From Leucaena leucocephala (lineage: Eukaryota; Streptophyta; Magnoliopsida; Fabales; Fabaceae), in contig CM073569.1 in NCBI GenBank assembly GCA_037074615.1, positions 1,494,001 through 1,558,000 on the forward strand: 64,000 nt of DNA. Reading direction: 5' to 3'. The notes beneath the pieces were generated by a model, which made no database searches, was not told the DNA's origin, and saw nothing but the letters and a program-made list of their open reading frames with translations. The position numbers and the translations under genes were made by a program. Shown one piece after another: positions 1-12,053 of this stretch. How positions within the stretch are numbered: position 1 is the first letter of the stretch; each line of letters begins with the position of its first letter.

Positions 1-1
1 A

Positions 2-1919
2 ACTGGGTCTTTCAGAAGAGCATTGAGCATGTTCAACGAAATGCTTGCTATGGGTGAGAAGCCAAATGAGCACACATTCTCTACTTTGCTTCGGGCTTGT
101 GCCAATCCTTCTTTGAGGAATGTGGGTTTGCAAATTCATGGCATGGTGATTCATTTTGGACTCGAGAGATAAATTTGCTGGGAGCTCTCTTGTACGTATG
201 TATTTTAACACTGGCAATATGCTCAATGATGCCTGCCTTGCTTTTAACGATTTGTCAGAGAGAGATCGCATTACATGGAATGTTATGATTTCTGGGTTTG
301 CTCAATTTGGTGATTTTATTGAGGTTCAGATATTGTTTTATGAGATGGAGGAGGTGGATGGCTTGAAGCCCGACGATGGTACAATTACGAGCTTCATCAA
401 GTGCTATTCTTCATTAGATGAAGTAAAGCAAATTCATGGGCTTGCCTTCAAGTCCGGGTTCGAAGTTGATGTTGTAGTGGGTAATGTTTTGGTAGAATTG
501 TATGCCAAATGGGAGGATATCATTTCTGGCAGGAAAATATATGATTCCATGGAGGAGAAAGAGACGTGTGTGGAGTTCGATCATCTCGGGCTATGCCAAA
601 AACAATAGAGTAGATGAAGCCGTTCATTTTTTCATATGTGTAGAAAAGGGATGAAACCTAACCAACATGTATTATCAAGTACTCTAAAAGCTTGCGCTGA
701 GATTGAGGACTTGAAGACAGGAACTCAAGTTCATACCCACATGATAAAAAACGGATATCGACATGAATGTTTTGTGGCAAGTGTTCTTTTGTCTCTCTAC
801 GCCAATTTTGGTGAACTAAAAGATGTGGAAAAGCTGTACAGAAGGATTGATGACAGAGATATTGTGGCATGGAACTCTATGCTCTTGGCTTATGCTCAGC
901 TGGAGTAGGGATCTACTAGTTGCATGCAACTATTTCAAGAACTTCACCGATCAGAGCAGTTGCGAATAGAGGGGGCCACTATAGTAGCCATTTTGAAGTC
1001 TTGTCAGAGCAGTTCAGATTTGCTTGCAGGCAGACAAATTCATTCTCTCATACTGAAATCTAGGGCAAGCTATCATACTGTGGTAGGGAATGCTGTAATT
1101 TCCATGTACTCAGAATGAGAAGAAATTGTGGGAGAGTTAGAAGCTTTGGCGCTTTGCAAAATGATGTTGGCAGCTGGGATCTCCTTTACCAGTTATAGCC
1201 TTCCATTATGTATCGCAGCTTGCTCGCAGCTTTCAGCTATGGATGTAGGTAAACAATTCCATGGCTTCACCGTCATGTCTGGTTTCACCAATGATCTGTA
1301 TGTTGGGAGTTCAATTATAGATATGTATGCCAAATGTGAAAACATGAAACAGTCAGAGAAAGTTTTTGGTGAACAAGCAAGCCCAAACGAAGTGATGTAT
1401 AACGCCATGATCTGTGGATATGCACATCATGGAAAAGCTCAGAAAGCTATAGAATTATTTGGTGAAATGGAAAAGGTATGTTTGATTCCTAATCGGTTGA
1501 CTTTCTTGGCAGTTCTATCATCTTGTAGCCATGTTGGTTACCTGGATGAAAGCTTGTATTTCTTCACATTGATGTTCAACAAATACAAGATTAAGCCAGA
1601 ATCTATGCATTATTCATGTCTGGTTGATGCTTATGGTCGAGCCGGAAGGCTTGAGCAAGCTTGCCAAATAGTGGAAAAGGACGGGAGTGAATCAGCATGG
1701 ACAACGTTAGTGGGTGCTTGTAACAATTATGGCAACACAGAAATTGCAGAAAAATCTGCAATGAAACTGGTAGAGTTGAATCCCCATGATCACTCTTCAT
1801 ATGTTCTTCTTTCAAATATTTACACTAGAGAGGGAAAATGGGAGGAAGCTTTCAAATGGAGGGGGGAAATGGGTAAGATTCGTGTGAAGAAAGATCCAGG
1901 AACCAGTCGGTTGATATGA
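2..1919 (+). pseudogene. Decayed PLS-type pentatricopeptide repeat (PPR) gene, 5' end outside the window
   Basis: Intact PPR proteins bind organellar RNA and support editing, splicing or stability. Many repeats can be read here (for example GLKPDDGTITSFIKCYSS, GMKPNQHVLSSTLKACAE, SPNEVMYNAMICGYAHHG) with the E-type end expected of the PLS class (SAWTTLVGACNNYGN, then HSSYVLLSNIYTREGKWEEA). The frame is broken four times. Frame 2 stops at TAA 170-172 and the homology continues in frame 3, a one-base loss near 168. A second frameshift lies near 570, where VWSSIISGYAKNN resumes in the frame that starts just upstream of 636. In-frame stops are TAG 906-908 and TGA 1116-1118; after the second, roughly one repeat seems to be missing. 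The last 263 codons are open to the TGA at 1917-1919. The ATG lies before base 1. No protein can be made as it stands. Confidence 0.88.
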
Positions 1920-2940
1920 AGATCACAGAAATCGAGTATACAATCTTGTAATTGTGATGTTGATGGACTGTTAGATTGACGATATTTTTCCTTGGATCGG
2001 AATTGTAGGAATCTTACATTCCTAAATTTGGTTCGTCTAATCAAACGAGAAAAGGCATTTGATTCATTCAGATAGCATGTTTCGAAAATGGATTGAGGTT
2101 TAACTTGGGGAAAATTGCGTCCCCTTTTATCATCGTGATTCGTGAAGAAGGCAACCAGGAACACATTCAAAAGAAAGTAAAAGATGACATTTTTTCATAA
2201 AAGTCCTTTTCTTTTCCTTCTGCGTTTGTCAAAATAATTTTTTCCCCATTTTCGGTCATAAACTCAAGTTCCATCCGGGTAGTTCAGACATTCGGGATTG
2301 ATTCCAATGAATACCAACAGACATGGAGTAAAAAGAAAAATCAATGGGCTAAGGAATTCATATGTTTTCGTTAATGACATAAATGCCCTTCAAGTTACGT
2401 CATATTGCACCTCATTAAATTAATAATTAATAAAATTAAATATAAAATGACAATTCCTTTTTTTTTTATTTAACATAATTTTAATAAAGAAAATTTTCTG
2501 CAAAAAAAATAGAGGGAAGGAGAATTATCAAAACTTCAAAAGTCATATACATTTTATCCTTTCAATAGTATATGAAATTTTTAATATATAAAATTTAAAG
2601 AATATATTCAATAACTAGCAGTTCAATTACAATCAAATAAAAAAAATTATGAACTAATTCAATAACCCCTTTGATTTTGGGTCCCAGTGATAAGCGCGTA
2701 GTACAAAAATAAAATTATAAGTGATCAACTCGTGAAATTAGCAGGTAATTTTAGAGCTGCTGCAGTGAAATTGAATTGAATTAACAAATATCTAAATTTT
2801 TACAAGTGATATGAAATTATCAAATATCCCTATAATACATGTGCATTGTAGGATCACCGATTCTTGCCACCTTAAATGTAGGGTAAATACCCTAAGCAGC
2901 TTGCGGTTTTCTGACATTGTAAGATGAAGATCATGACAAC
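1920..2940. other. Intergenic, no gene seen
   Basis: Lies between the PPR relic and the 3' end of GET1. The first 250 bases are the probable 3' flank of the PPR gene; from about 2400 the sequence is AT-rich with homopolymer runs. No open frame with family resemblance was found. Confidence 0.6.
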
Positions 2941-5900
2941 CTAGTTGGCATCGATGAGGCGGCAAATGAATTTGCTAACCCGAGTAGATACTATTAGCCA
3001 AGGTATTATCCCAACCTGCAATGATATTGAAACATTTAAGAGGCATTGTGAGAGAGAGCCATTGGATGCATCCATGCATTCTCTTTAAATATAATTTGAA
3101 AAAGAAAATGGAAGATACATTTTACAGACAACCACCAAGGTTTTCACAAGTTACTACCGAAGAGCATAAGTAGAATCCATAGGCGCTGAATGTAGTGTTA
3201 ATGATGTCTGATTGAAAATCCCATATCAATTGATGCAAGAAATTGTTTTCAGATAAATTGAATATGCAGGTGAACTCCCAAAGATACTGATGCACATGAA
3301 TGAAAAACATATTGAGATATAGTTTCTTAAACCAAGGGAAGGTATCGAGTCTTTTACCATGATTTTGTTGTTTTGAACCCCTCCCGCTTTCCAGGATAAT
3401 AATTTCCCTACGAAAGAACGTAAGATAAGTTTCCAGATTAAAAAACATGCAATTAGTCTGCTTGTCTTCATTTGGAAAGTTTCGTCAGAATATCTGAACA
3501 GAAAGAAAGCCAATAAAATCACGCAGGCTTCAACCGAACATGTGAGCGTAACATAAAATGAAAACTAATCTGCATTACCGAAAGGTTGCACAAGTTGCTG
3601 TGATATAGTAGCCACAGGAACCCTCCAAAACCCGATAAGTAGCACTAAATATATTAAAACCTACATTGCACAATCAAATAAATATCTCAGAAGAGGTTCA
3701 ATAAAGAACATATTTAGACTTTTTGAAAAAAATAAAAAAGGAGTTATATGATGAAACACCTTTGAAATGAGCAGAACTCTAGAGTATGAATCATTCTCCT
3801 TGATCTGCATGTCTTGATCTGCAATTAAATTCGATCTATGATACTTCCAGCCCACAGGACTCTAAGACTATTAAATAGCAGAATAGAAAAAGATATAACA
3901 ACCAACAAAGAGACATTGTTATAGATATAAAGTGCAAATTTACCACCTGAATTCAGACAACATTGTTCAGTGTGACAGTTTCAATAACTAGTGCATAACA
4001 AATTTGGTTAGTAAATCCTTCTTAAGACTTATACAGGACTAGTACTTTAAACAGTATGAGAACTTTTTTTATTTTTTGGTGAATAAGAACAGAATTTCAA
4101 CTTTAAATACTGCCAAATTGAATAATTTTAAATAATCTTCCATTGTAGTTTGACAAGAAAAACATCTTCCATCACCTCTAAATTCTTCAATAATGAAACC
4201 AATAATTTATTATTAAAACACAAGTTTAAATATTCCTTTCATTTAGGCTTGACCAGATATTTACAAAGAACAGTTTCAAATTTGGGGCATTGCTCTGTCA
4301 GTATGTAATTACACAGAATGTAGGATTTTGCAACAGGAAACAATCTCACAGTTTGCAAGTTCCTTCTCCTTGGCAGCTGCTACTCTTTTAAGCTTTGCAG
4401 CTTGCGCAAATGTTGATGGCCTGAAAAAACAAAAAAGTTACTAAACTCTTATATTTATGTCAGCATTAAATCAAAGTTATTCATGTTGTTTAAAATATTT
4501 CTATAAGCAGTCACACTTATATTGACATCTAAGTTGCATACTAAAATTTAGCAACAAAGCTAAAGGAACGGAAAAAAGTTCTGAAAAGGTTTAAATATCA
4601 GTTGAGCCAAAAAAGAAATCTAGAACAGAACAAAAGGTTCAAAGTTTCAGCCAATACTACAGCTTACTCAAATTCAACAGTCTACAAATATACAGTTCAA
4701 GCAATTCTGCAATTCTGAGATGAGGGGAAAAAATGTGTAACATTAAAAGCTGACACAAGCTCGTCCGTGAGCTGCAATCAAATTGTTTGTTGATGCAACC
4801 AGGTCCGGCAATAACTTTCAGTTACTTACTGAAAGAATACATATGGAAAAGGTGACTACATTTGAGTAGTTTAAAGCTCTAACATTTGACATGAGAAAAA
4901 ATCGCACACCATGAAATCCTTGAACAAAGAAAGCCAGCCCAGATGACAACTCTTACTCAATAAAGCAGAAGAAAATTAAGCCTCAAGCTAAAAAGCTATT
5001 GCCATCAATGACAACAATAAATATAAAAATATTGTAACCTGTTAAGCTCAAAATTCCTTCTATAAAAAATTAATAATAATAATTCCATGCCTCCTTATCG
5101 TAAGCTGCTGGAAGTGGTAAAACACACAGATTACTCACTGTGACAAGGAGCTTGCCTCCACATAGAGCTCCTTTATTTCTCTACGCAACCGAGCCTCTTT
5201 CCCATTATTGGATCCCTTCTGTGGCAAAATCATATAATTAAAAGAAATGAGCATCGCAATCAACAGTCAATGCATTACAGAGCACATGCCGCCAAGCACA
5301 TTTGAAGGTTTCTTCCCCTTGGATAAAAACCAAGCCCATATGAAGTTCCTACAGATTCAGACTATTTTGGTGCAAAAGGATAATATATTATTGTAAGGAA
5401 ATTATGTCAATTTTCTCTCATGAAAAGTTCCTGGGCCATGTTCAGAAAACGAAGCTCGGCTGAATGTCATCAAAACCCAAATGTAGATAAAATCCCTCTA
5501 AAATCCTGCCAGCCAGCCATGGAATATCACACATCATATGCAACAATTGTGTATATGGAACGTAATATACAGTTCTATCGAGCCCGCTCAAATAGCAAAA
5601 TACAAACAATCAAATATGTTCAAATCCAGATTTCAAAACCATGATCCATATGCACACAAAAAACTATCTTCCACCAAAAAAATAAACTAAGGGGGAAATG
5701 GATTTTCGAAAACATTATAAGAATAGTAACATGATTCGGGGAACCGCGAAATTGCAAATTGGGAGGTATATTTCGAATTTTTCATCTCACGCTTGCTGTT
5801 GTCTCTACCGAACAAAATCTTTGAATGATGAAGATGGTAAAGAGAGGTTACAGTTACCTTCTTCAACTGATCGAGCCACCTAGATGCAAGCTGAAAACCG

Positions 5901-5968
5901 ACGACGATCAAAAATATCAACGGAGCTGCTGCCGATCGTTGATGTTCTAGGGATCCTTCGTCTCCCAT
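2941..5968 (-). CDS. GET1: GET1/WRB-like receptor for insertion of tail-anchored proteins (7 exons, 175 aa)
   Basis: GET1 is the ER-membrane receptor that accepts tail-anchored proteins from the GET3 ATPase. Exons, in coding order: 5858-5968, 5139-5218, 4350-4420, 3760-3818, 3579-3660, 3358-3407, 2941-3015, all with GT-AG introns; phases close to 528 nt. The protein begins MGDEGSLEHQ. It has a first membrane segment at about 15-30 (PLIFLIVVGFQLASRWL), a charged cytosolic coiled coil at about 38-105 (EARLRREIKELYVEASSL, PSTFAQAAKLKRVAAAKEKE), a second membrane segment at 108-125 (VLIYLVLLIGFWRVPVA), the family motif QQLVQPFGKLLSW, and a third segment VGIIPWLIVSTRVSKFICR before the stop. Length and topology fit plant GET1. 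The last exon is found only through the conserved GIIPWL motif 340 bases beyond the preceding exon. Family assignment is from memory of the motifs. Confidence 0.9.
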
Positions 5969-5989
5969 GATTCACTCTCCTTCGTGATT

Positions 5990-8900
5990 CGATTTCAACT
6001 TTCCAGGTGGGGTACATGCGAAAAGGGATTTGGAACCCAGAACGCCTCACCTGGAGATCTTATGGCAGTCTCTTTGTTTTTGTTTTCTTTTTCTTTTTCT
6101 TTTTTCCCCCAATTTTTATATAATTATCATTTAATTAATTAATTTACTCCATTCATTTCAATTCCTTTCCTTCTTCTTTTTTCCCCACATTGCGTATTGT
6201 TTGGATGCATCTAAAATCAAGTTTTAAAAGAACTTTTAACTAAACTTTAATTTAAGAAATTTTTAAAATAAATAACTATATTTATTTAAAAAAATTTAAA
6301 ATAAATAGCTATATTTATTTAAAAGAGTTTTTGGACCAAACTATAACTTTGGATAAGCTACTAAGAGTAGTTTCTGAAACAATAAAAGAGTTTATAAACT
6401 ATCTAATTACTATTTTACTCCTATTTTTTTAATACTCTCTCCTCTCTCATTTCCCTTTCTGTCGTTGTTGTCACTGTCACTGGAAAGTCGTGGTCCATAT
6501 CGCCGGAAGAAGGAGAGGAGGAAGACAGTGGTCACTGGTCGACAGTCCTCCTCCATCACTGTTCATGTAACACCCATACCTTTTTTGTTTTTCATGTGTT
6601 CTTCCTCCGCCATCGCTATTTATGTGTTCTCTTCTGAGTTCATCGCTTTTCGTTTTTCTCTTCTTTCTTTCATGGTCGAAGGAAAGGAGAAAAATGATGG
6701 TGAGTGAGACAGTGAGAGAGAGATGATATGAGATAATTAATTTTTTTCTATCTCATATCTTTTCTAATAATTTATCAATCACAAAAGTCCTTCTGCTAAT
6801 AATTATTCAAACACTTATTTTTTTATAACTATTTTTTTTTCACAAATTCTTATCCAAAAGTCTTTTTTTAAAAAGTGTCTAAAAAGATTTTTTATAAGCT
6901 ATTTTTTTAAAAATTTACCAAGCGAGCCCTCTATTAGTTTCTATTCAATTCATTTTTATTTTCATATATTAATTTCTTAAATTTTTATATTATTTTAAAG
7001 GGAAAATGACTAAAAACTTTAGAAAATAGAAAAAATTCGAATTATAATTCTAATATTTATAAACAACATAAAGACGTAACAAATGACATAATGACGTAAG
7101 GACCAATTTTGTCATTTTCAAGATCTGCCTGAAATGACAGAAATGCCTTCTTTTTTTTATTTTTTTTTAAAAATAAACACAATGATGGACGAGAAGTAAG
7201 TGGTGATAATTGACTAGAAGTCAGCCAACTATTGCCTAAGTTGCATAAAGTACTAAGTACATTGGACAAAATATATTTCCGTTAACAACAATAAAACAGC
7301 CATTAACAACTTTTATTTAGGCATTGATAGAAAACTCAGATTGAATCACGTTGTTGGCCATTTCAGTCATCTTCACTGGCAATTCATATCAATACAATAA
7401 CTTAGAATAACACTGAACAAGTCAAAACCAAATCTTATGTTCTTGTAAACATCATCACTGCGAAGCAAACAACTCTTCCCAGATCCAAAACCCAAAAATC
7501 GTGAAGAAAAAAAAAAGGAGAGTTTGAAGGAGATCTTAGTCGCGATGGGTGATTGCAAGAACTGTTCTACTCCTGAGCTTCCACCTTCAGGTCCACGACC
7601 TAAAATCCAATCTAGGCATGGCTCCATATCAGGAAACACATACTCACCAGAGTTCAGATCTGGGCCCTCCACAGTCAAATGCAGAAGGTGAAGTTGTCGA
7701 CAATGAAGCTATGAAAAGATAAATTTATCTGTAAGGAGAGAGGATTAGTTATTATTTATATTTACCTAAAAAAAGATAAAATTTTTTAATTAAATTTTAT
7801 ATTTAAGACTGTTGAGGATATTATCATAAAGGAATAACAGTATATAAAACTTTTGGCTCTAAAAAAATTATTCTCATAATGCGAAGTCAAACAGGTCCAT
7901 GGTTTCTCAAGATCAATCCATGATTATCAAATAGTAGTACTAGCGTTGAAAATTGTCAAATGCTCTTCCCAATTGATCAAAATACGTCAACAAGAAATTT
8001 CACAGCACTATATTTTTTTATCTTTTGATTGGAAAAGAAGAGGAACAAACCCGAACCTTCTATGAAGACACCCATGTTTGTTTACTAGAAAATAAAAGAT
8101 GATATTTATACGATGGTATATCAAATATTTAGATTTGTTTGTGTGGAAGCAAAAATAAATAAAAAAAGTTATTATTCAACTAGTACTATTGAGGTGGTCA
8201 GGTGTTATTATAAAATATGAAATAGTTTGTCAAAATAAAAAAAAAAAATTAACTGTTAATATACGTGAATATATAAAATTTTTAAGAAAATAATCTCAAT
8301 CAGACTCGATAATACTAAAAGTTGACCTAATACATTATACCAATAATGTTTGAATATATCTAAGAGTATTTGATATTATATAATTTATATATATGAAAAA
8401 GATGAAGCATTATATTAATATCAATATATATAATAAAATTCATAGATGTTATTAGTGATAAGATCTACACATTGCCATCACCAATGATTGGGTTATATAG
8501 TTTTTGTTTTTCCTTTGAATTTTTGCATAAACAGACGAAGGAAAATTAATTTAGATGGCAACTAACTCAATGTATAGAGAATATTTTTTTATCTTCTATA
8601 CCTGAAAAAATGTTTTTAATTTTAAAAAGAGAGATTAACTATTCAAAATTTTAACTTCTTAATAATCGTGACTTTTCATAATTTTCTGATAATCTATACA
8701 TTAAAATACTTAATATATACTGTTAAAAGGAAAATACATAAATCTTATCTTATCTTAATAAGTTTTTTTTTTGCTTGCCAAACTTAATAAGATTTATAAG
8801 ATGAGAATCCCGCCTAAATCCGGGTTTCAATTCATATCCCCACCCCGCGCGGCCGCGCCCATAGCCTAAGCCCATAAAATCACGCACCCAACACGAAAGG
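5990..8900. other. Intergenic, repeats and short ORFs only
   Basis: The GET1 5' leader and promoter lie just after 5968. A MITE-like block follows at about 6195-6932 (separate entry). From about 6950 to 8800 the DNA is AT-rich. A 48-codon ORF at 7545-7691 (+) with a Pro/Ser-rich product overlaps a longer antisense ORF; neither resembles a known family. A GC-rich patch at 8840-8865 is probably the HMGB promoter or leader. Confidence 0.5.
6195..6932. mobile_element. MITE-like repeat, possibly a non-autonomous DNA transposon
   Basis: AT-rich outer arms (tgtttggatgcatct on the left, aaatttaccaagcgagccc on the right) flank a GC-richer core at about 6440-6720 with CT- and GA-rich strings. The reverse complement of the right end starts gggctcgcttggtaaattt, which resembles the GGGC..GTTTGGT ends common in plant MITEs. 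The arm text gaccaaactata recurs, in reverse, in the block at 48236-48800. Terminal repeats are imperfect and no clear target duplication was found, so the borders are approximate. Confidence 0.4.
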
Positions 8901-9019
8901 CGAATCGCATCTTTGATCTTCTCCTTCCAAAACCGAAACCTTACGTCTCAAGTTTGTTCCTCCAAAATCGACTTCCGACTCTTCCTCGTCGTCTTCCGTC
9001 GTTTCGCTTCACGATCACC

Positions 9020-10482
9020 ATGCCTAAAGCGAATAAGAGCGCCTCCACAGTTGATGATAACCGGTGAGTTTCCTCGTCGTCTTGCAATTTCCGCTATTTC
9101 TTTCCGACTTGTGATTCCTTTCTTCGACCGTGGCGGACCTATTTGCTCGGAGTCTCAAGCAACAGTGTATAAATTTTATATTATATGTAGAATAGATTAT
9201 AGCCGTATCGATCTCATCAGTTGTGTGATTATGCGGACAATTTCTAGTGTGTATTGGTTTTCTTGTTGTTTCTGTTCATGATAATGATAATTCTTTTTAT
9301 GATGAATGCGTTAGGTTGAAGCGCAAGGGCGCTGGGGTTGGAAGGAAGCGTTCGAGAAAAGCTGCAAAGGATCCAAACAAGCCAAAGAGGCCTCCGAGCG
9401 CTTTCTTTGTGTTTATGTACGAATTATTTTGACAATTTTTCAATTATGATTTTGTTCATTACTTTATCGTTAATCAATTGCAATATTCAGTTGTGTACTT
9501 GTGTTTGTCGATTAATGTTATGATAAAATTATATATGATCACACACTGCAGGTCTGACTTCAGAGAGCAGTATAAGAAGGACCATCCAGACAATAAATCA
9601 GTCACTGTTGTGAGTGATTTAATTAATTAGTAGAGTAGCTTATTGTTTTCAGATAACGGAGTTGAATGTTGTAATTAATTCTTTTTCTCGCTATGTGAAA
9701 CTGCCTTAGGTGGGTAAAGCTGGCGGTAATGAATGGAAAGCCATGTCTGAGGCTGTGAGTACAGTTTCCTTTTGAAAATAATTTTGCATTATGATTCAAT
9801 GCGATAGATGAACAACGTTGTTTTTCTCTGTAATTGGCACTAAATATGAAGCGAACCATATTATTTATTATTCATAAATTGTGAAACTTATGATAGATTT
9901 TATATTATACAATGATTATATTGGTGTACTGGTGATGGATTTTGTGGTTAATATATAATCAGGAAAAAGCTCCATACGTTGCCAAGGCAGAGAAGAAGAA
10001 AGCGGAATATGAGAAAACTATTAAAGCGTACAATATGAGATTGGTGATTATATTCTTTTTCCCTCTGTCGTTTTGTTGCTTTCATGGGCGCGCGTCTGCC
10101 ATTGATGTATTCGTATAGTAATCATTATCTTCTTCTTCTGGCATAATTCAACTATTTATGGCTTTGGGCTTTGATGTAGTAGGCTGCGGGCAAAAATCCT
10201 TCAGAGGAAGCAGAGTCTGATAAATCAAAGTCAGAAGTCAATGACGATGATAATGATGATGACGAAGAGGTACGTAGTTACATGCAAAAGTTATCAGACT
10301 TCATGAGACTTCTTATAAGTGTCCTAACATCCAGATCGATCCTTAATATAGTTTTCTTTTTAAATCTATAATCAATTTGTAATGCTTAAATAGTTATATG
10401 GGAGGATTACGTACTCATGTGATTCTAATATATTGATTGTAATGAGTTTTTCTTTCTGCAGGAGGAAGAGGTGGACGAGTAA
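9020..10482 (+). CDS. HMGB: HMGB-type high mobility group protein (7 exons, 145 aa)
   Basis: HMGB proteins are small nuclear proteins that bend DNA and loosen nucleosomes. Exons: 9020-9063, 9315-9416, 9552-9609, 9710-9754, 9963-10043, 10183-10269, 10462-10482, all GT-AG, total 438 nt. The product has a basic N-terminal arm (LKRKGAGVGRKRSRKAA), one HMG box at about residues 34-103 that begins DPNKPKRPPSAFFVFMSDF and contains VGKAGGNEWKAMSEAEKAPY, and an acidic tail (NDDDNDDDEEEEEVDE). This is the plant HMGB layout of one box between a basic arm and an acidic tail, at the usual length of 140-180 aa. The start is the first ATG after a pyrimidine-rich leader. Which HMGB paralogue it is cannot be decided here. 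Confidence 0.93.
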
Positions 10483-10499
10483 AGAAGATAGGAAAACAG

Positions 10500-11220
10500 G
10501 AAAAATAGATATTTAGGCTTTAAGGGTGGTCCATAATAGTTTTAATTATTTGTGTATCTAATAAATTGTTCTTGTGCTCCATTTGGGTCGGATTAGAGCA
10601 GAGTCCATTAGGTTCAGCATCAGATGATTTTGCTCCAATATATACATTCTAATTATTTTTGGATAATTAATTTGTTGAGTATGTTCGTATTCCTTTTGTT
10701 TGATGAATCGCCAGTCTTCTGAATTGTGTAGTTCCGATTCGTCGGCATGATAACGTTCAATGATGGAGCATGACCATATATATAAAGACTTACATGAAAA
10801 AGCAATGAAATGGATAGTATTGGATAGGCCGCTAATGTTATTTGGGATCGATGGTATTACTATTGTTAAAAATATATTTTTTATATTTAATTGTATGGAA
10901 TAATTTTTTTTGGTCAGAATAAAATATGTTTTGTTTTTTATATTTGTGAACTCAAGTAAATTACTTTGATACAACTTGAAAATGTGACAAATTACGCTAA
11001 CCATACATAATCGTTAAAATTTTAATTTTATGTAAAATGATAAGTTGGAAGCATGTAGGATAATGACTCAGTATGCCGACTTATGATGAGAGTTATGGAT
11101 AAGGAGGACAAAATTATAAATGATTAAAATATTACAGATTAAGTTATATATCAATAAAAAATTTAAAAATTGAGTTATAATTATTTAAAAAATAATTTTT
11201 TCAATCAATTATAACCCAAT
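10500..11220. other. Intergenic, HMGB 3' flank, no gene seen
   Basis: The first part is the likely HMGB 3' UTR; the rest is AT-rich. The 148-codon minus-strand ORF at 10558-11004 has no recognisable domain, does not start with ATG in a good context and looks like chance. Confidence 0.55.
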
Positions 11221-11224
11221 AAAA

Positions 11225-12053
11225 ACAGATCTCGCCTCCATCGGCGACGAATAAGCGTTCCCCGCCCGCTCGCACAGCTCGAAGTCGGACGCCTCCCTTG
11301 GTCGAGCTCACCGTTGGACACCGTCACTTGGTGGAGCATTCAAGGATGTTCGAACCCTGGGCTTTGTCTTCTCCCAAAATCCGGTGAGATTGATATGTTC
11401 AATCATTTGAATATTGACGCTTTTGAATCTGGGAACAATGAAGTCTGACCGTATATGAAGGCAACCTATTTAATTCATGTGAAAACGTGAGATTTTAAAC
11501 ATTGGCCGGTTTAGATAGGGATAGAATGGTTAACCTAGGCGAGGATTACAGTAACAGTGCTGCTGATCAGGAGAGAGAATACAGCCCTGCTGCTTGTCGG
11601 AGACGTTTTGGCAGTACACCGCTGCGTTGCAATTAACGATGGCATGAGGTATTTCTCTCTCCATTTGCTCTTCTTGACGTTTAATTTCACAATCTCTCTC
11701 CTTTCTTTGTTGTCTCTCTTTTTAATGCTCGACTAGTGTTTCTATCTCAATTCTCACATCAAATTCAACACAAACACGCAGATCCCTTTTTATCTGATCT
11801 TATTTTTGTTTTCTTTTTGGATAGAAGTAACGTAATGCATCTTGGCCATTTCTTGTCACTACTTGCTTGCCACTAGACTAATGCGTTCATATTCTTCTCG
11901 ATCCTTTTTGGGGGCAAATCATAAACTTAAGTAAAAGAAGTTGATAAAGAGCTTATAACTATATTTATTAATTTTGACTACAGGGTTTTTTTTCTGAATT
12001 CTTCATTGTTATTGCAGGTCTAAAATATATTTGTTGAATTTCTTTGTTTGAGA
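11225..12053 (+). other. Probable 5' leader region of the PIG-H gene with a leader intron
   Basis: A GC-rich patch (11230-11390) is followed by sequence ending in catgag|gtattt at 11648/11649. A clear acceptor (ttattgcag) ends at 12017, 36 bases before the PIG-H start codon. This suggests a 5' UTR intron at 11649-12017. The transcription start was not determined. A second donor-like site (ccg|gtgaga) near 11383 could mark an alternative first exon. Confidence 0.5.

Noticed and set aside
10558..11004. 148-codon minus-strand ORF after HMGB
   Set aside because: Low-complexity Ile/Asn/Lys-rich product in AT-rich DNA with no recognisable motif.
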